NCBI RefSeq assembly: GCF_963259705.1
Contig: NC_081842.1
Location: 41,540,796 to 41,604,795 of the forward strand
Length of the DNA stretch: 64,000 nucleotides
Direction of reading: 5' to 3'
From: Myotis daubentonii
Taxonomy: Eukaryota; Chordata; Mammalia; Chiroptera; Vespertilionidae
Every line of letters begins with the position of its first letter. Positions within the stretch are counted from its first letter, which is position 1. The position numbers and the translations under genes were made by a program. Shown here piece after piece: positions 11,109-20,900 of the stretch. The notes below the pieces were generated by a model. It saw only the letters and a list, made by a program, of their open reading frames with translations, ran no database searches and had not been told where the DNA came from.

Positions 11109-11642
11109 TAGAGGCCTGGTGCATGGGTGAGGCTGGCTGGTTTGCCCTGAAGGGTGTCCTGGATCAGGGTGGGGGTCCCCACTGGGGTGCCTGGCCAGTC
11201 TGGGTGAGGGGCTGAGGGCTGAAGCTCCCAAGTGCTCCTTTTCTTCTTTTTTTTTTTTCATTCTGGGCCAGCTTTAGCTCTGGCTCCAGCTCTGAGGCCT
11301 CTGCTGCTGAAAGCAGGTATCTGGTTTGTTTGGGTTCTATAATCGAAACAATGTATAACTCTAGCTCTGAGATCCCGGCTGGCTGAAAGCAGGTTTTTGG
11401 GGTTTTGTTTAGCTTCTATATTTGTTACAATGTTTCAAACTGCAGGCTCAGAGGCCGGCAAGGCAGGCGGAGAACGTTGGAGTCCTCCGTCACTGAAGCA
11501 AGCAAGCCTCATGTTAGTTTCAAGCTACCTGGCTGCCGGCCGCCATCTTGGCTGGCAGTTAATTTGCATATCACCCTGATTAGCCAATGGGAAGGGTAGC
11601 GGTCGTACACTAATTACCATGTTTCTCTTTTATTAGATAGGA
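11109..11642 (-). mobile_element. Helitron (HeliBat type), segment 3
   Basis: Its minus-strand 3' end (…CCAGGCCTCTA) abuts the 5' TCC of segment 2 with the usual terminal G missing. The 5' end lies at 11641-11642; its complement reads TCCTATCTAATAAAAG. Between about 11275 and 11430 a ~80-bp block ('ctctgaggcc ... gctgaaagcaggt') is present twice. A YY1-like motif lies at 11539-11550. The same segment pair recurs at 50.5-51.4 kb. Confidence 0.85.
11539..11550 (-). promoter_or_regulatory. YY1-like motif in Helitron
   Basis: GCCGCCATCTTG is the complement of CAAGATGGCGGC, the canonical YY1 site. It is near the 5' end of the Helitron. Presence of the motif is certain; function is not shown. Confidence 0.4.
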
Positions 11643-12220
11643 CATTGTTTTCAAGCACAGGGAAATGTTCTGTGTTATAAATGTTCTGTGTTCTCTACTA
11701 TCCTGGGGCTGATAGTTATATTTCCTAAAATGCCAAATGTATATGTGACCCTCAACCTTTATGAGGGATAAGCCCCATGTCCCTAATAATCTCTGACTAG
11801 AGAAAATGGAAATGTTTTTACATGGCCCTGGATGTCCCAGGAATTATTTTCTGTGCATATTTTCACACCACAAATTTATTGCCTTTTCAATTGTCACTAA
11901 ATATAATTCCTCATTTTTGGAGGTATTGTTGCACAAATAAAGTTTATTTTTAATTCTTAAGAGTTACTATATTAAATAATGAATAGGAAAAACACAAAAA
12001 ATGATTCTCTTTCACAACTCAGATGTACAGCTCATGTGATTAAATTTTGTGCCTTAGAAAAATTGCAAAACACTACATAGGCTAGGCTGACTTACTGAAA
12101 TGACAAAGGTTAAGTCTTCAGCTATCCAGGACATGCTCTCTATATGTCTATGTACACCACACCTAAACTGTACCCTCACTCTTCCTAAGGAGTTTGCTAC
12201 TGCTAGGACTTTTAGGCTTT
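11643..12220. other. Gene-free AT-rich interval
   Basis: No exon or repeat family recognised. Confidence 0.4.
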
Positions 12221-12224
12221 TTAA

Positions 12225-12380
12225 AATCCAGATTTTCAATTATAGTTGACATACAGTGTTATATTAGTTTCATGTGTACAACATAATGATGAGACATTTA
12301 TATGGCTTACAAGGTGATCACCCCAATAAGTCTAGTACTCATCTGATACCATACATAGTTATTACAGTAATCTTTAATTT
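12225..12380 (-). repeat. L1 fragment, antisense
   Basis: 'attatagttgacatacagtg ... gtttcatgtgtacaacataa ... ggtgatcaccccaataagtc' is a familiar conserved block of mammalian L1 read in reverse. Partial copy. Confidence 0.7.
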
Positions 12381-12383
12381 ATT

Positions 12384-12600
12384 TTGAAAATATATTTTTA
12401 TTGATTTCAGAGAGGAAAAGAGAGGGAGAGAGAGATAGAAACATCAGTGATGAGAGAGAATCATTGATCGGCTGCCTCCTGCATGCCCCCTACTGGGGAT
12501 TGAGCCCACAACCCAGTCATGTGCTCTTGATTGGAATTGAACCTGGGACTCTTCAGTCCACAGGCCAATGCTCTATCCATGGAGCCAAACCAGGTAGGGC
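12384..12600 (-). repeat. VES SINE, antisense
   Basis: From left to right it shows the reversed A-rich tail, the purine tract 'agagaggaaaagagaggg', the conserved 'gatcggctgcctcctgcatg' block and the reversed tRNA-like head ending 'gagccaaaccaggtagggc'. Target duplications are not clear. Confidence 0.9.
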
Positions 12601-12794
12601 AACTAAAAATCTACAATAAACTTTTATAACAATTCTTCTAGAACCTACATTGAATGGGAATCCTAACTGATGCTTATAAACTTTTTTTTTTTAGTATACT
12701 AACTTTTATCTAAGGTAGAAACAAGCCCCATAATATAGCTATTAGGAAAGTCACTAAGTTATGACACTGTAAATGTCACAGAGGCATTCTTTAT

Positions 12795-13260
12795 TCATTC
12801 ATTCATTTATTCTTTAATTAAGCAGCTATTTTCCTGGCACTTTGATGGGCAGGAAGGATGCACCAGTGAATTAGAGAGTTGTGACATCTGCTTTAAGGAG
12901 CTTAGGGACTGGCGGGGAAGATAAACTTAAAGACTATATTGCTGGCAGAAATATTACCTTCATGTGCTGGCACACACGTGCATGTGCATCGGTTAGCTGA
13001 AGAACAGGGATCGGGGGAAATTAAGTGGTACATGTGGTGTCAAGGAAGGATCCCAGGGAAGGCACAGAGAAAAGGGAAAAAGTCATAAGGAGGGGGTAGA
13101 GAATGAGGAGTTGGAGATTTCTCAAGGTTAAGGTAAGAGTGTGTGTGAAGCAGTAGGCAGAAGTGATAAGGCACACTAAGAATGTTGGACTTCACCCTGG
13201 CATACAGGAATGTGGGAATTATCACAGTGGGGCAGTGAGGACTCAGAAAGGCACCTCAGA
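12795..13260 (-). repeat. L2 remnant, antisense
   Basis: Begins with 'tattcattcattcatttatt' and continues through 'ttttcctggcactttgatgg', 'aaggagcttagggactgg' and a late block 'ggacttcaccctggcatac', the order of the reversed L2 3' end. Confidence 0.6.
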
Positions 13261-13413
13261 GCAGGTGGTACCATTGACACACTGGGTCTTGCAAAATGGT
13301 GGCATAACATAATGAACTGGACCAAAGCTCACCAAGTCTGGGCTCTATCCTAGAAAAGCTTTCACAATCTCTGTCCCCTGGCATCTTGGTTTCTTTCTCT
13401 CTAAAATGGCGCA

Positions 13414-13617
13414 GCCAAGCCTGTGTTGCTCAGTGGTTGAGCATCAACCTATGAATCAGGTGGTCATGGTTTTATTCCTGGTCAGGGCACATGCCTAGTT
13501 GTGGGCTCAATTCCCAGTAACGGGTGTGAAGGAGGCAACCGATTGATGATTCTCTCTCATCGTTGATGTTTTTATCTCTCCCTTCCTCTCTGAAATCAAT
13601 TAAAATATATTTTAAAA
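13414..13617 (+). repeat. VES SINE
   Basis: tRNA-like head ('tgttgctcagtggttgagc', then 'gtggtcatggttttattcc' at the B-box position), the 'aggaggcaaccgattgatg' block, the pyrimidine tract and an A-rich tail. Flanked by an 11-bp duplication with one mismatch (AAAATGGCGCA at 13403-13413, AAAATGGAGCA at 13618-13628). Confidence 0.92.
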
Positions 13618-13628
13618 TAAAATGGAGC

Positions 13629-15173
13629 AAGTATCAACTGCTTGTTCCTTCGTAAAAGAGCACTGTGTGCCACATGTAAGTTTCATTGCCTGTGAGCTAT
13701 AAAACTGCTTAAACTGAAAGAAAAAAAAACTTTATCAGAATACATTACTAATATATTATGAGTTAGAAGCTATTGATGTAAAGTTAAAGAGCAATTTAGC
13801 TCAGTTAATATTCTCCCAGATAATATACATTAAAATTAACTGAATAAAAGCCAAACAATGAGCCACAATTCTTAAGATCTTATCTCTTCGTGGAGGGTTG
13901 CATAGGGAGTAAGATTGGACATGCCATAGAAGATTCACTTGATGTAACATTTGTCTGCCTCTTGGCTCCATGGAGTCTAACAGCCATCCTTCAGAGGGTT
14001 TCTTGAGTTCTCTGAATCTATAGTCATTTTCAACATAACTGTTATTCTGTTGCCGTTATCAACCAGGTTCTGATGGGTATAAATGGAAGAAAAGTGGGCA
14101 CTAGCTCTCTCAATTATAACCACTAGGACCTTTCGTTTATAATATATAGTTAGTGCCACTCTGTTTAACACATGGTCTCTAAATGCTCTCTTTGTGTTGC
14201 TTTTAACTCCTTAACCAGATCATTCTCGTAACTGCCGTAAGCCTCAATGCCTCAGTATGCCCAGAATAACACTCATGGGTTAATTTCAAGAGACCCTGCC
14301 CAGACCACTGTAGCCATTTCTTAATAGTATAGTGTGCTCACAGCTGCTTCCTGGTCACATGATCATGAAGACAAACAGAACTGGATCACATTCAGTATTT
14401 CCAGGCCCAGGTGAAATTGTGAAAATAAAGTACCACAGTGACCACAACTATGGGTCTGCAGCAATCATTTTCAGCAACAAAGTGGTACAGGTTTTTGCTA
14501 AATTTCAAAGTTGAACAAAATGATTGGTAAATGAATACTTTTTCTCTACTCCAACAAATTAATTGACTACTTAACAATAGATTCTGATATAAAACTGTGA
14601 ATTGAGTGAATTCTGTATTTCACATCAGGATAAGCACAGTCAGCATTTTGCTAAGATTAGAGCAGGAAGTGTGTTTAAATACTGTCTTTCTGATGATCAT
14701 TTTGAAAAAGACAATCAAGCCTTAGCTAATTATTCTTCCTCGCTACCGTCTTTGGTCTTTGTAACAGAGCCAGAAGAAAAGCCTACCCACTTTATTATCT
14801 ATGATTTCCACTGAAATCTTTTGCAAAGTATGCACTTTCATAACTCTAGTCTTAGGAGATACTCTCTGAAAAATACTTTAATGAAAAAAGAGTTCCAGGG
14901 TCAAATAAGTTAGGGAAAGACTACAAATTATGTCACTCCTTGCATATTCACAATAGACGTTAGCATACTAAAACTACTGAGGAGTTCTACACTGAGAAAC
15001 TTATGTGATTTCATTTCACCCTTAGACACCCCAAACTACCTGACCACAAAACTCTGTTTTCAAATACCACTTAACATCCTGTCAAACAGTGAGCCATAGA
15101 AGTCCTTGGGAAAGGATGCATCAGAGTAAGGAAACATCAAAGGTATTTTCTGAGCCTCAAATTTATAAATAAA
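13629..15173. other. Gene-free interval
   Basis: About 1.5 kb of AT-rich DNA with no recognised repeat or exon. Open frames of 60-70 codons at 13977, 14332 and 14602 have no recognisable product. Confidence 0.4.
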
Positions 15174-15555
15174 CTAGAGGTCCGGTGCACAAAAATTTGT
15201 GCAGTCGGGGGATGCGGGGGTCCCTCAGCCCGGTCTGTGCCCTCTCGCAATCTGGGACCCCTTGGGGAATGCCCACCTGCCAGCTTAGGCCCGCTCCCCA
15301 GGGGGTCAGGCCTAAGCTGGCAGTCAGACATCCCTCTGGCAGCTGGGGAGCCCGCCACTGCCGCTGCGCTGGCCAGCCATGAACCGGCTTCTGGCTGAGC
15401 AGCACTCCCCCGTGGAAGCACACTGACCACCAGGGGGCAGCTCCTGCTTTGAGCATCTGCCCCCTGGTGTTCAGTGCACATCATAGTGACCAGTCGTTCT
15501 GGTCATTCTCCCGTAGGGTTAGGGTCAATTTGCATATTACCCTTTTATTACTTAA
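15174..15555 (-). mobile_element. Non-autonomous Helitron (HeliBat type)
   Basis: The 3' end at 15174 (CTAG, then GAGGTCCGG and a hairpin GTGCACAAAAATTTGTGC) is preceded by A. The 5' side has 'gggtcaatttgcatattacc' and 'cttttattac'. It carries two CTCF-like cores in inverted orientation (15427-15440 and 15457-15470). No coding capacity. Confidence 0.88.
15427..15470. promoter_or_regulatory. Inverted pair of CTCF-like cores in Helitron
   Basis: Plus-strand CCACCAGGGGGCAG (15427-15440) fits CCASYAGRKGGCRS perfectly. The minus-strand copy at 15457-15470 differs at one position (ACACCAGGGGGCAG). The pair is separated by 16 bp and forms an imperfect inverted repeat, with the two motifs pointing at each other. 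Confidence 0.45.
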
Positions 15556-15556
15556 A

Positions 15557-15758
15557 CTAGAGACCCGATGCACAAAATTTGTGCAAGAGTAGGCCTTCCT
15601 TCCCCTGGCTGCCAGCACTGGCTTCCCTCCAGCACCCAGGACCCAGGCTTCCCTCCAGTTGCTGGAAGGCACCTGGGACCTGGGCTTCCCTCACAGCCCT
15701 GGCTTCATCCGGAAGGATATTCAGTCTAATTAGCATATTACCCTTTTATTATTATAGG
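15557..15758 (-). mobile_element. Short Helitron derivative
   Basis: CTAG at 15557, then 'agacccgatgcacaaa' with a degenerate hairpin, and at the other end 'taattagcatattaccc' plus 'cttttattattatag'. Only about 200 bp, an internally deleted copy. It lies directly beside the preceding Helitron but keeps a normal CTAG end, so it looks like a separate insertion. Confidence 0.8.
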
Positions 15759-15810
15759 TAAGTGCCACACTCCAGTTGCGCCTATTCAAGTGCCTAAATT
15801 ATAATTCATT

Positions 15811-16024
15811 TTATTTTATTTTTTAATTTTATTTATTTATTCTTAATTTATTTTAGAGAGAGGAAGAGGGAGAGAGAGAAATAGCGATGTGAGAGAAAAG
15901 CATTGATCAGTTACCTCCCTCATTAGTGTATGTGCTCTGACCAAGAATCAAACCTGCCACTTTTGGTGCATGGGATGACGCTCCAACCAACTGTGCCACA
16001 TCAGCCAGTTATTTATTTATTTTT
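15811..16024 (-). repeat. VES SINE, antisense
   Basis: Reversed A-rich tail, 'agagagaggaagagggagag', a diverged centre and 'gtgccacatcagccagtta'. An imperfect duplication of ATAATTCATTTT flanks it (about 15801 and 16026). Older than most VES copies here. Confidence 0.85.
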
Positions 16025-16079
16025 ATAATTCATTTTTAAAATACACATTCATAACATTCACTAGGTTACACTATGGTTC

Positions 16080-16245
16080 TAGTCATTGGGTATAGGAGCT
16101 ATATCAATACAGTATCTACCCTTAGGAGCTTCTAGTATTCTTGGAAAGAAAAGACATATCTCCTTAGAGGAAGTTGCACAGAAAGGCCACATGTAATTGT
16201 GTAAAAATTAGTGGGGCAGAAATAAGTGCTACAGGAGTTGAAAGG
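16080..16245 (-). repeat. L2 remnant, antisense
   Basis: 'tgggtataggagctatatc ... taggagcttctagtattctt ... agaaataagtgctacagg' follows the reversed L2 3' region. Weak. Confidence 0.45.
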
Positions 16246-16539
16246 GGGAGGGCAAGCGAATAACCTTTATCTACTTTTAGAGACAATGGCAAAACATGCC
16301 CGCCCTTTGTTCCCTTCTGCCTGTCAGTTTCTTTTTTCCCCCAGAGACACTCTGAATACCAAATGTATTATTTGTTCTGTGCCCACAGCTTTGGCAGTTT
16401 GAGATCCCTACATTGTTAAGCGAAAAAACATTCAACATTAGAGTGTATTGTCAGGAAGTCATAGATCTTAGAACCAGGGTGGAAAGAAACTTTCACCCTC
16501 ATCTAAGCTACCAGAATCCCTTGAGGGCCCCCAGTAGTA

Positions 16540-17100
16540 CCCTTGCTTCTAACCTGGCCCCCTTATTCACAGTTCCCCTGGCAACAGCCAGAGTGATGCT
16601 TTCCAAAGGTAAATTTGACTGGGTCTTTTCACAGTGGCTTCCTATCACCCTTAGACTAAAACCCAAATTCTGTACCACAGGCTACAAAAATCCTGTGGTG
16701 ATCTAGCTGGGCTACCTCTCCCACTGTGCTTCTTACCACTCCACTCTGAGCTCTATCCCACTGGGCCTCACGGCCTGTGAACTTGCTGTTCCTTTCCCCC
16801 CACTTCTTCAGGTCCTTGCTCATCTGCTATCTCCTCAGAGAAGCTTTCCCCAGACCCCTCATCTAAAATAGCAGCCTTATCCCCCACCTCACTCGCACTG
16901 CATCCTCCATTCCCCTTGCCCTCCTTACTTTTCTTCAATAGGCTTATTGCTCTTTTAAAACATATTTACATATCTACTTGTTTACCTCTCTGAAGCCAGA
17001 GGCATGATTCTGTATTTCTGCTTTTGCCAATCTATCTGCCTAGTACATTTTAGGCACTCCATAAATGTTTGTTGAATGCATGAGTCAATCAATGAATAAT
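16540..17100 (+). repeat. L2 (LINE-2) 3' end
   Basis: A fairly long L2 copy. It includes the block 'cttcctatcacccttagac', the later 'ggtccttgctcatctgctat', 'cagagaagctttccccagac' and the terminus 'taggcactccataaatgttt' followed by GTTGAATGCATGA. No open frame of LINE protein remains. Confidence 0.85.
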
Positions 17101-17259
17101 TGAATGATAAATTTACAGTAGAATAAACCTGTACAGCAAAACAGTTTCTATGTCAAAGAATAGCTGAATGAATTAGAAAATATACATTTTCTCATCAAAA
17201 TCCAGCAGGTAATAACTTTGGTGGTAGCACAGGAATGTGAAGAAGTTGTTCTGGAGAGA

Positions 17260-17435
17260 ATCTGTCACATAGCTGGAGGCCTTGAATAAGCTACTCACAT
17301 TCTATGTGCCTCAGCCTCTTATCTGTAAAAAGAGAACAATAATATCTACCTCGCAGGGTTATTCTGAGGATTAAATGAGATAATGGATATAAAGTCCGTG
17401 GGACAAGTGCCTTCCACAAAGGATGGTAGCTATTA
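17260..17435 (+). repeat. MIR SINE
   Basis: Order of the MIR core and tail: 'cttgaataagctactcacat', 'tgtgcctcagcctcttatc', 'tctacctcgcagggttattc', 'gaggattaaatgagataatg'. Confidence 0.85.
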
Positions 17436-17724
17436 TTAATTCCCAAAAGCCTCTTTTATAGAATTTTCTTAAATAGAAAGGTACCTTTTATTAATTCTAA
17501 GTGGAGGTCTTTTGCCCTGCTAATAAATGAGAAAGATAATCAGATACTCATGAAACATATGGTGAGTACCAAGCAAAGAAAATTTTTAGATTGTTGTTCT
17601 GAACTGTCTAGACAAAGTAACCTCAGAATTCTTAGGCTATGAATATGTGATACATCACCTTTCCACTAATGTTTTTGACTTCTTAGCTTTCTGGGAAAAA
17701 GCTATATGAAGAGTTGTTTATATT

Positions 17725-17920
17725 TTTTAATGACTTTAATTTTGAAATAGTTTAAGATGCTGAAAAAGTTGCAAAAATAGTACAGTTTCCATATAGCCTT
17801 CACCCAGCTTCCACCAAGGATCACATCAGATATAACCGTAGTATAGTCAAAATCAAGAAATTAACATTGGTGAAATTATGTGAACTCAGACATATACCTT
17901 ATTTAAATGTAGATGAAGGA
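17725..17920. repeat. L1 fragment (old)
   Basis: 'gttgcaaaaatagtacagt', 'ccttcacccagcttccacc' and 'aaatcaagaaattaacattg' form a block common in old mammalian L1 3' regions. Boundaries and orientation uncertain. Confidence 0.5.
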
Positions 17921-17983
17921 TTTTTTTAAATCTTAGGGTTAGAAACTAATTAGGATCATATCTTGACTCCATTAGTCAGGCAA

Positions 17984-18186
17984 TCTATAATAATAAAAGT
18001 GCCGAGGCAGAGGCTGTTAAGGGCAATCACACAGGCGAGCAGTTAGGGGCAATCAGGCAGGCATGCAGAGTGGTTAGGGACATCAGGCAGACAGACAGAG
18101 GTGGTTAGGGGAGATCAGGCAGGCAGGCAGCATGGTTAGGGGCGATCAGGCAGATAGGCGAGTGGTTAGGGACAATCAGGCAAGAC
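17984..18186 (+). mobile_element. Helitron 5' fragment with ~31-bp tandem repeats
   Basis: Starts with TCTATAATAATAAAAGTGCC after an A, a typical HeliBat 5' end. About six units of a ~31-bp repeat (GGTTAGGGGCGATCAGGCAG core) follow, at 18015, 18042, 18073, 18104, 18135 and 18164. No 3' hairpin or CTAG end is found, so the copy is 3'-truncated. The same unit, reversed, occurs in the Helitrons at 44.4 and 54.3 kb. Confidence 0.85.
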
Positions 18187-18189
18187 TCC

Positions 18190-19035
18190 CTGATTTTAAT
18201 CTCTGTGGTCAAAGCCTTTCTTTCCCTGAAAAACTAATTCCTCTTTTTTTATTAGTTGTGGATATTGTTGTACATCAGTAGTGGAGGAGAAATAAAGTTG
18301 AGAGCAGGCCCAAAATTGAAGAAGCATTTTAACTCCTGTTAGATGAGTATTAGGGCAGAGATGTAGAGGAAATCCAATCACTGGTGCCTACAGCAGGCTT
18401 GTGTTCAGGAGGCATCCTCACATGTGCTCCCCGTGTCTGTGCAGGTGCAGAAGCCACCTGCAGTCCAGCTGGTCACACACTGGGGAGCACATCCCAGCTG
18501 TCCCTCACCCAAACCACATTCGCTTTGCCTTACAGCCTCCCCTCCCACTACTTTTGGAAAGACCACTTTAGGCAAAGAGGTATCTCTCAGCTCTGAATGT
18601 GTACAAATTAGCATCAAGTTAAATTAGTTCATTTGATGGAGCAGAAAGAGGTACAAAAATGTTCTTTAAAGGGGAAAAAATTTATCTAGAAGTACAAATA
18701 CAAAATTAGCTACAGGTGAGACACTGGTGCTTTTTGTCATGTTGTTAACTAAATGCTTTCTGCTTTTCTCTTTTTTGTAATCCTACCCCCACAGGGTGGT
18801 CCATTTGGGATAATAAAATGTAGCTTTAAATACACCAGGTTTGAGATGACTCACTCTTCATAAATTAGAGTGTCCTGGGACCGAGAACATGGCTTTTCAT
18901 TTCAGGTCTATCCTGGTTGAATTTGTGGTTCTCTACAAGACTTTCCCAAAGTGTGATCATCTTATTCCAGAGAACAAAACTGAGCATGGCAAATGTCAAA
19001 GCACCGCCTTCTTTTGTATGGAGTAAAGGAACACA
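18190..19035. other. Gene-free interval
   Basis: No recognised repeat or exon. Overlapping open frames at 18384-18627 on both strands reflect GC-richer sequence, not a known protein. Confidence 0.4.
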
Positions 19036-19039
19036 GAAT

Positions 19040-19235
19040 TTTGAACCAGAGGACATGGGTTTGAGTCCTAGCCCCACGATTTATCAAATGTGTAAACTTG
19101 AGCAAATCATACTCTCAGATTTCTCATCCATAAAATGGGTGATATGACAACAACAAAAATAACAATAATAATAACTACCTACAGGGCTTGTTTATAACAA
19201 ATAAGAATAAAATAATATTATAAATGTGAAAGTCC
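19040..19235 (+). repeat. MIR SINE
   Basis: 'gaaccagaggacatgggttt', 'gagtcctagccccacgattt', 'cttgagcaaatcatactctc' and 'ttctcatccataaaatggg' follow the MIR consensus order. Confidence 0.85.
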
Positions 19236-19239
19236 TTAC

Positions 19240-20690
19240 AAATGAGAGAGGTCTGTGGGTATAAGTTATTACTACGTCAGAAACACATAATCAAAGAAAT
19301 ACATGATCAAAAATCCTATTTAAATCCGTCGGGACATTTTAAAATGCCAGCCTAATGAAATGATTTAATAAATAAGCTTTTCCTTTTTGTTTTTTTCCTT
19401 CTCCTTTTCTTTTTAATTGTAGAGTGAAAAGAATGTATAAAGAATGGATGGTAGTTCTTCATAAAGAAATATTCCAAAAGTTTTTCCTCCCAAAGTTCAT
19501 AAGGTTTATGACATCAATAGTGTTATTTTTCTCTTCCTAAGTATTCTTTACAAAAGTGTTTATGAGAAATCTGGAGGGAAAACCTAAAGCTAGTCTGCAA
19601 GAGAGTTTTTCCTAAGTCTTCATGGTAATGAGAAAAATAACCACAAGTTGGTGAGCTAAATTAATTAAATTTACGTGACTGTCATTTATCCTGAGATGAT
19701 GTCCTTCCTGCATTATTTCGGGTAGAAATCCCCTTTCTCTTCTGCAATGATGGTGATGGTGGGTGGCAACTGTTTTGTTTGTCCTCAATGTCCTTACTCT
19801 GCAAAATAAAAAGTTGGCTACCCCATGTCAGGTCCCAATTACTTTGTGCGATTGGACTGGCCCCTGACATGCCAGCCTTTGGGAACCCTTGGCTTAGAAG
19901 GTTAATTGGAGATGGCAGGGATGGCGGTAGGGAAGCCAGCTCAGCTGCCTGTGTTTTGCTCCCTTCCCCAGAGTCCCCGGGGCCCACTGCCCCACATCCG
20001 GGCTGCCGCCAGTCCCTGGCTGTGTATCTGCGCCCCAGACCCCCTGGCTCCTCATCCCTGTCCGCTTCACTCTCCCAGCCTCTCTTAGCTGGCGTCATCC
20101 TTCCAGACACAGCTCCCTAAGTTTGCCATGTTCAGTGACCCTGTGTTGACCCCGGGCCATGATACAAACTATGGGATTGTAATGAATCTCTAATTACCCA
20201 CAGTACCTTCATGAGTCCTCAGCCCTGCTGCTCAGCTATATTCCTCACCAATTTGGTCATCTCCAAGCATTCAGGATGTAGCCAAACTCTGCGCCTGGAA
20301 GCTGGAAGCTCACCCCCTCTCCCCTCGCTCCCCCCTCCACCTCCCCCCAGTCTCTGCCAAATGAGGCTGCTCTGCAGGCTCCTGGGAATGACAGGATGAT
20401 TTCCTCCCTTGTTATGAATCAGAGAGGGCGTTTGCACATGAATCATCCAGCTCTGCGTGGGGACCTTGTCCTGCCTTTTCTTTATTCCATGGGTCAGGCT
20501 GAGCAGATGCTCAGAAACTCAGGGTTTGCCCGTGGGCAGAGGGGTTAGCATTTTTAACTTCATGTGATAATTCTGAAGTCCCACATCTTCTTCTCGACCA
20601 AAGAGGGATGTTGCCTAGATTTAATAAAGTGACAAGCAGCTGGTCTTGATTTTCCAGCAGAAAATGTCACAATGGACCGAAGGGGAAAAT
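19240..20690. other. Single-copy island, partly GC-rich
   Basis: No transposon recognised over about 1.4 kb, which is unusual here. 19900-20110 is GC-rich with overlapping frames up to 142 codons on both strands, none recognisable. 20200-20470 contains a C-rich tract and 'tgaatcatccagctctg'. It reads like possible conserved non-coding DNA, but conservation cannot be judged from one sequence. Confidence 0.35.
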
Positions 20691-20694
20691 AGCT

Positions 20695-20900
20695 TCATGA
20701 CAGTAATAAGAGCTCCCCCGCGTGCCAGGCATTGTGCTACAGCTTTTATATAAATTCTGTCTAATACCGGCTAAAACAAAAACAAAGGCGTTTTACAGGT
20801 AAGAAAGCAGAGGCTTGAGTGGGTGCGTAATGGCTACGTTTCCAAACTCTTACAGCTAGAGAGCAACAACCTGCCTTGTTCCAAAGCACATGTTCTTTCC
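20695..20900 (-). repeat. MIR SINE, antisense
   Basis: 'gtgccaggcattgtgctaca', 'ttttacaggtaagaaagcag' and 'acagctagagagcaacaacc' follow the reversed MIR. Confidence 0.75.

Noticed and set aside
10361..11215. 284-codon open frame, the longest in the window
   Set aside because: It runs through a 47-bp minisatellite whose unit is not a multiple of three, crosses into the next Helitron, and has counterparts in other frames. Low stop density in GC-rich repeats explains it.
19682..20120. 142- and 113-codon frames on opposite strands in GC-rich DNA
   Set aside because: No recognisable domain, no splice or promoter context, and both strands are open at once, as expected from composition alone.
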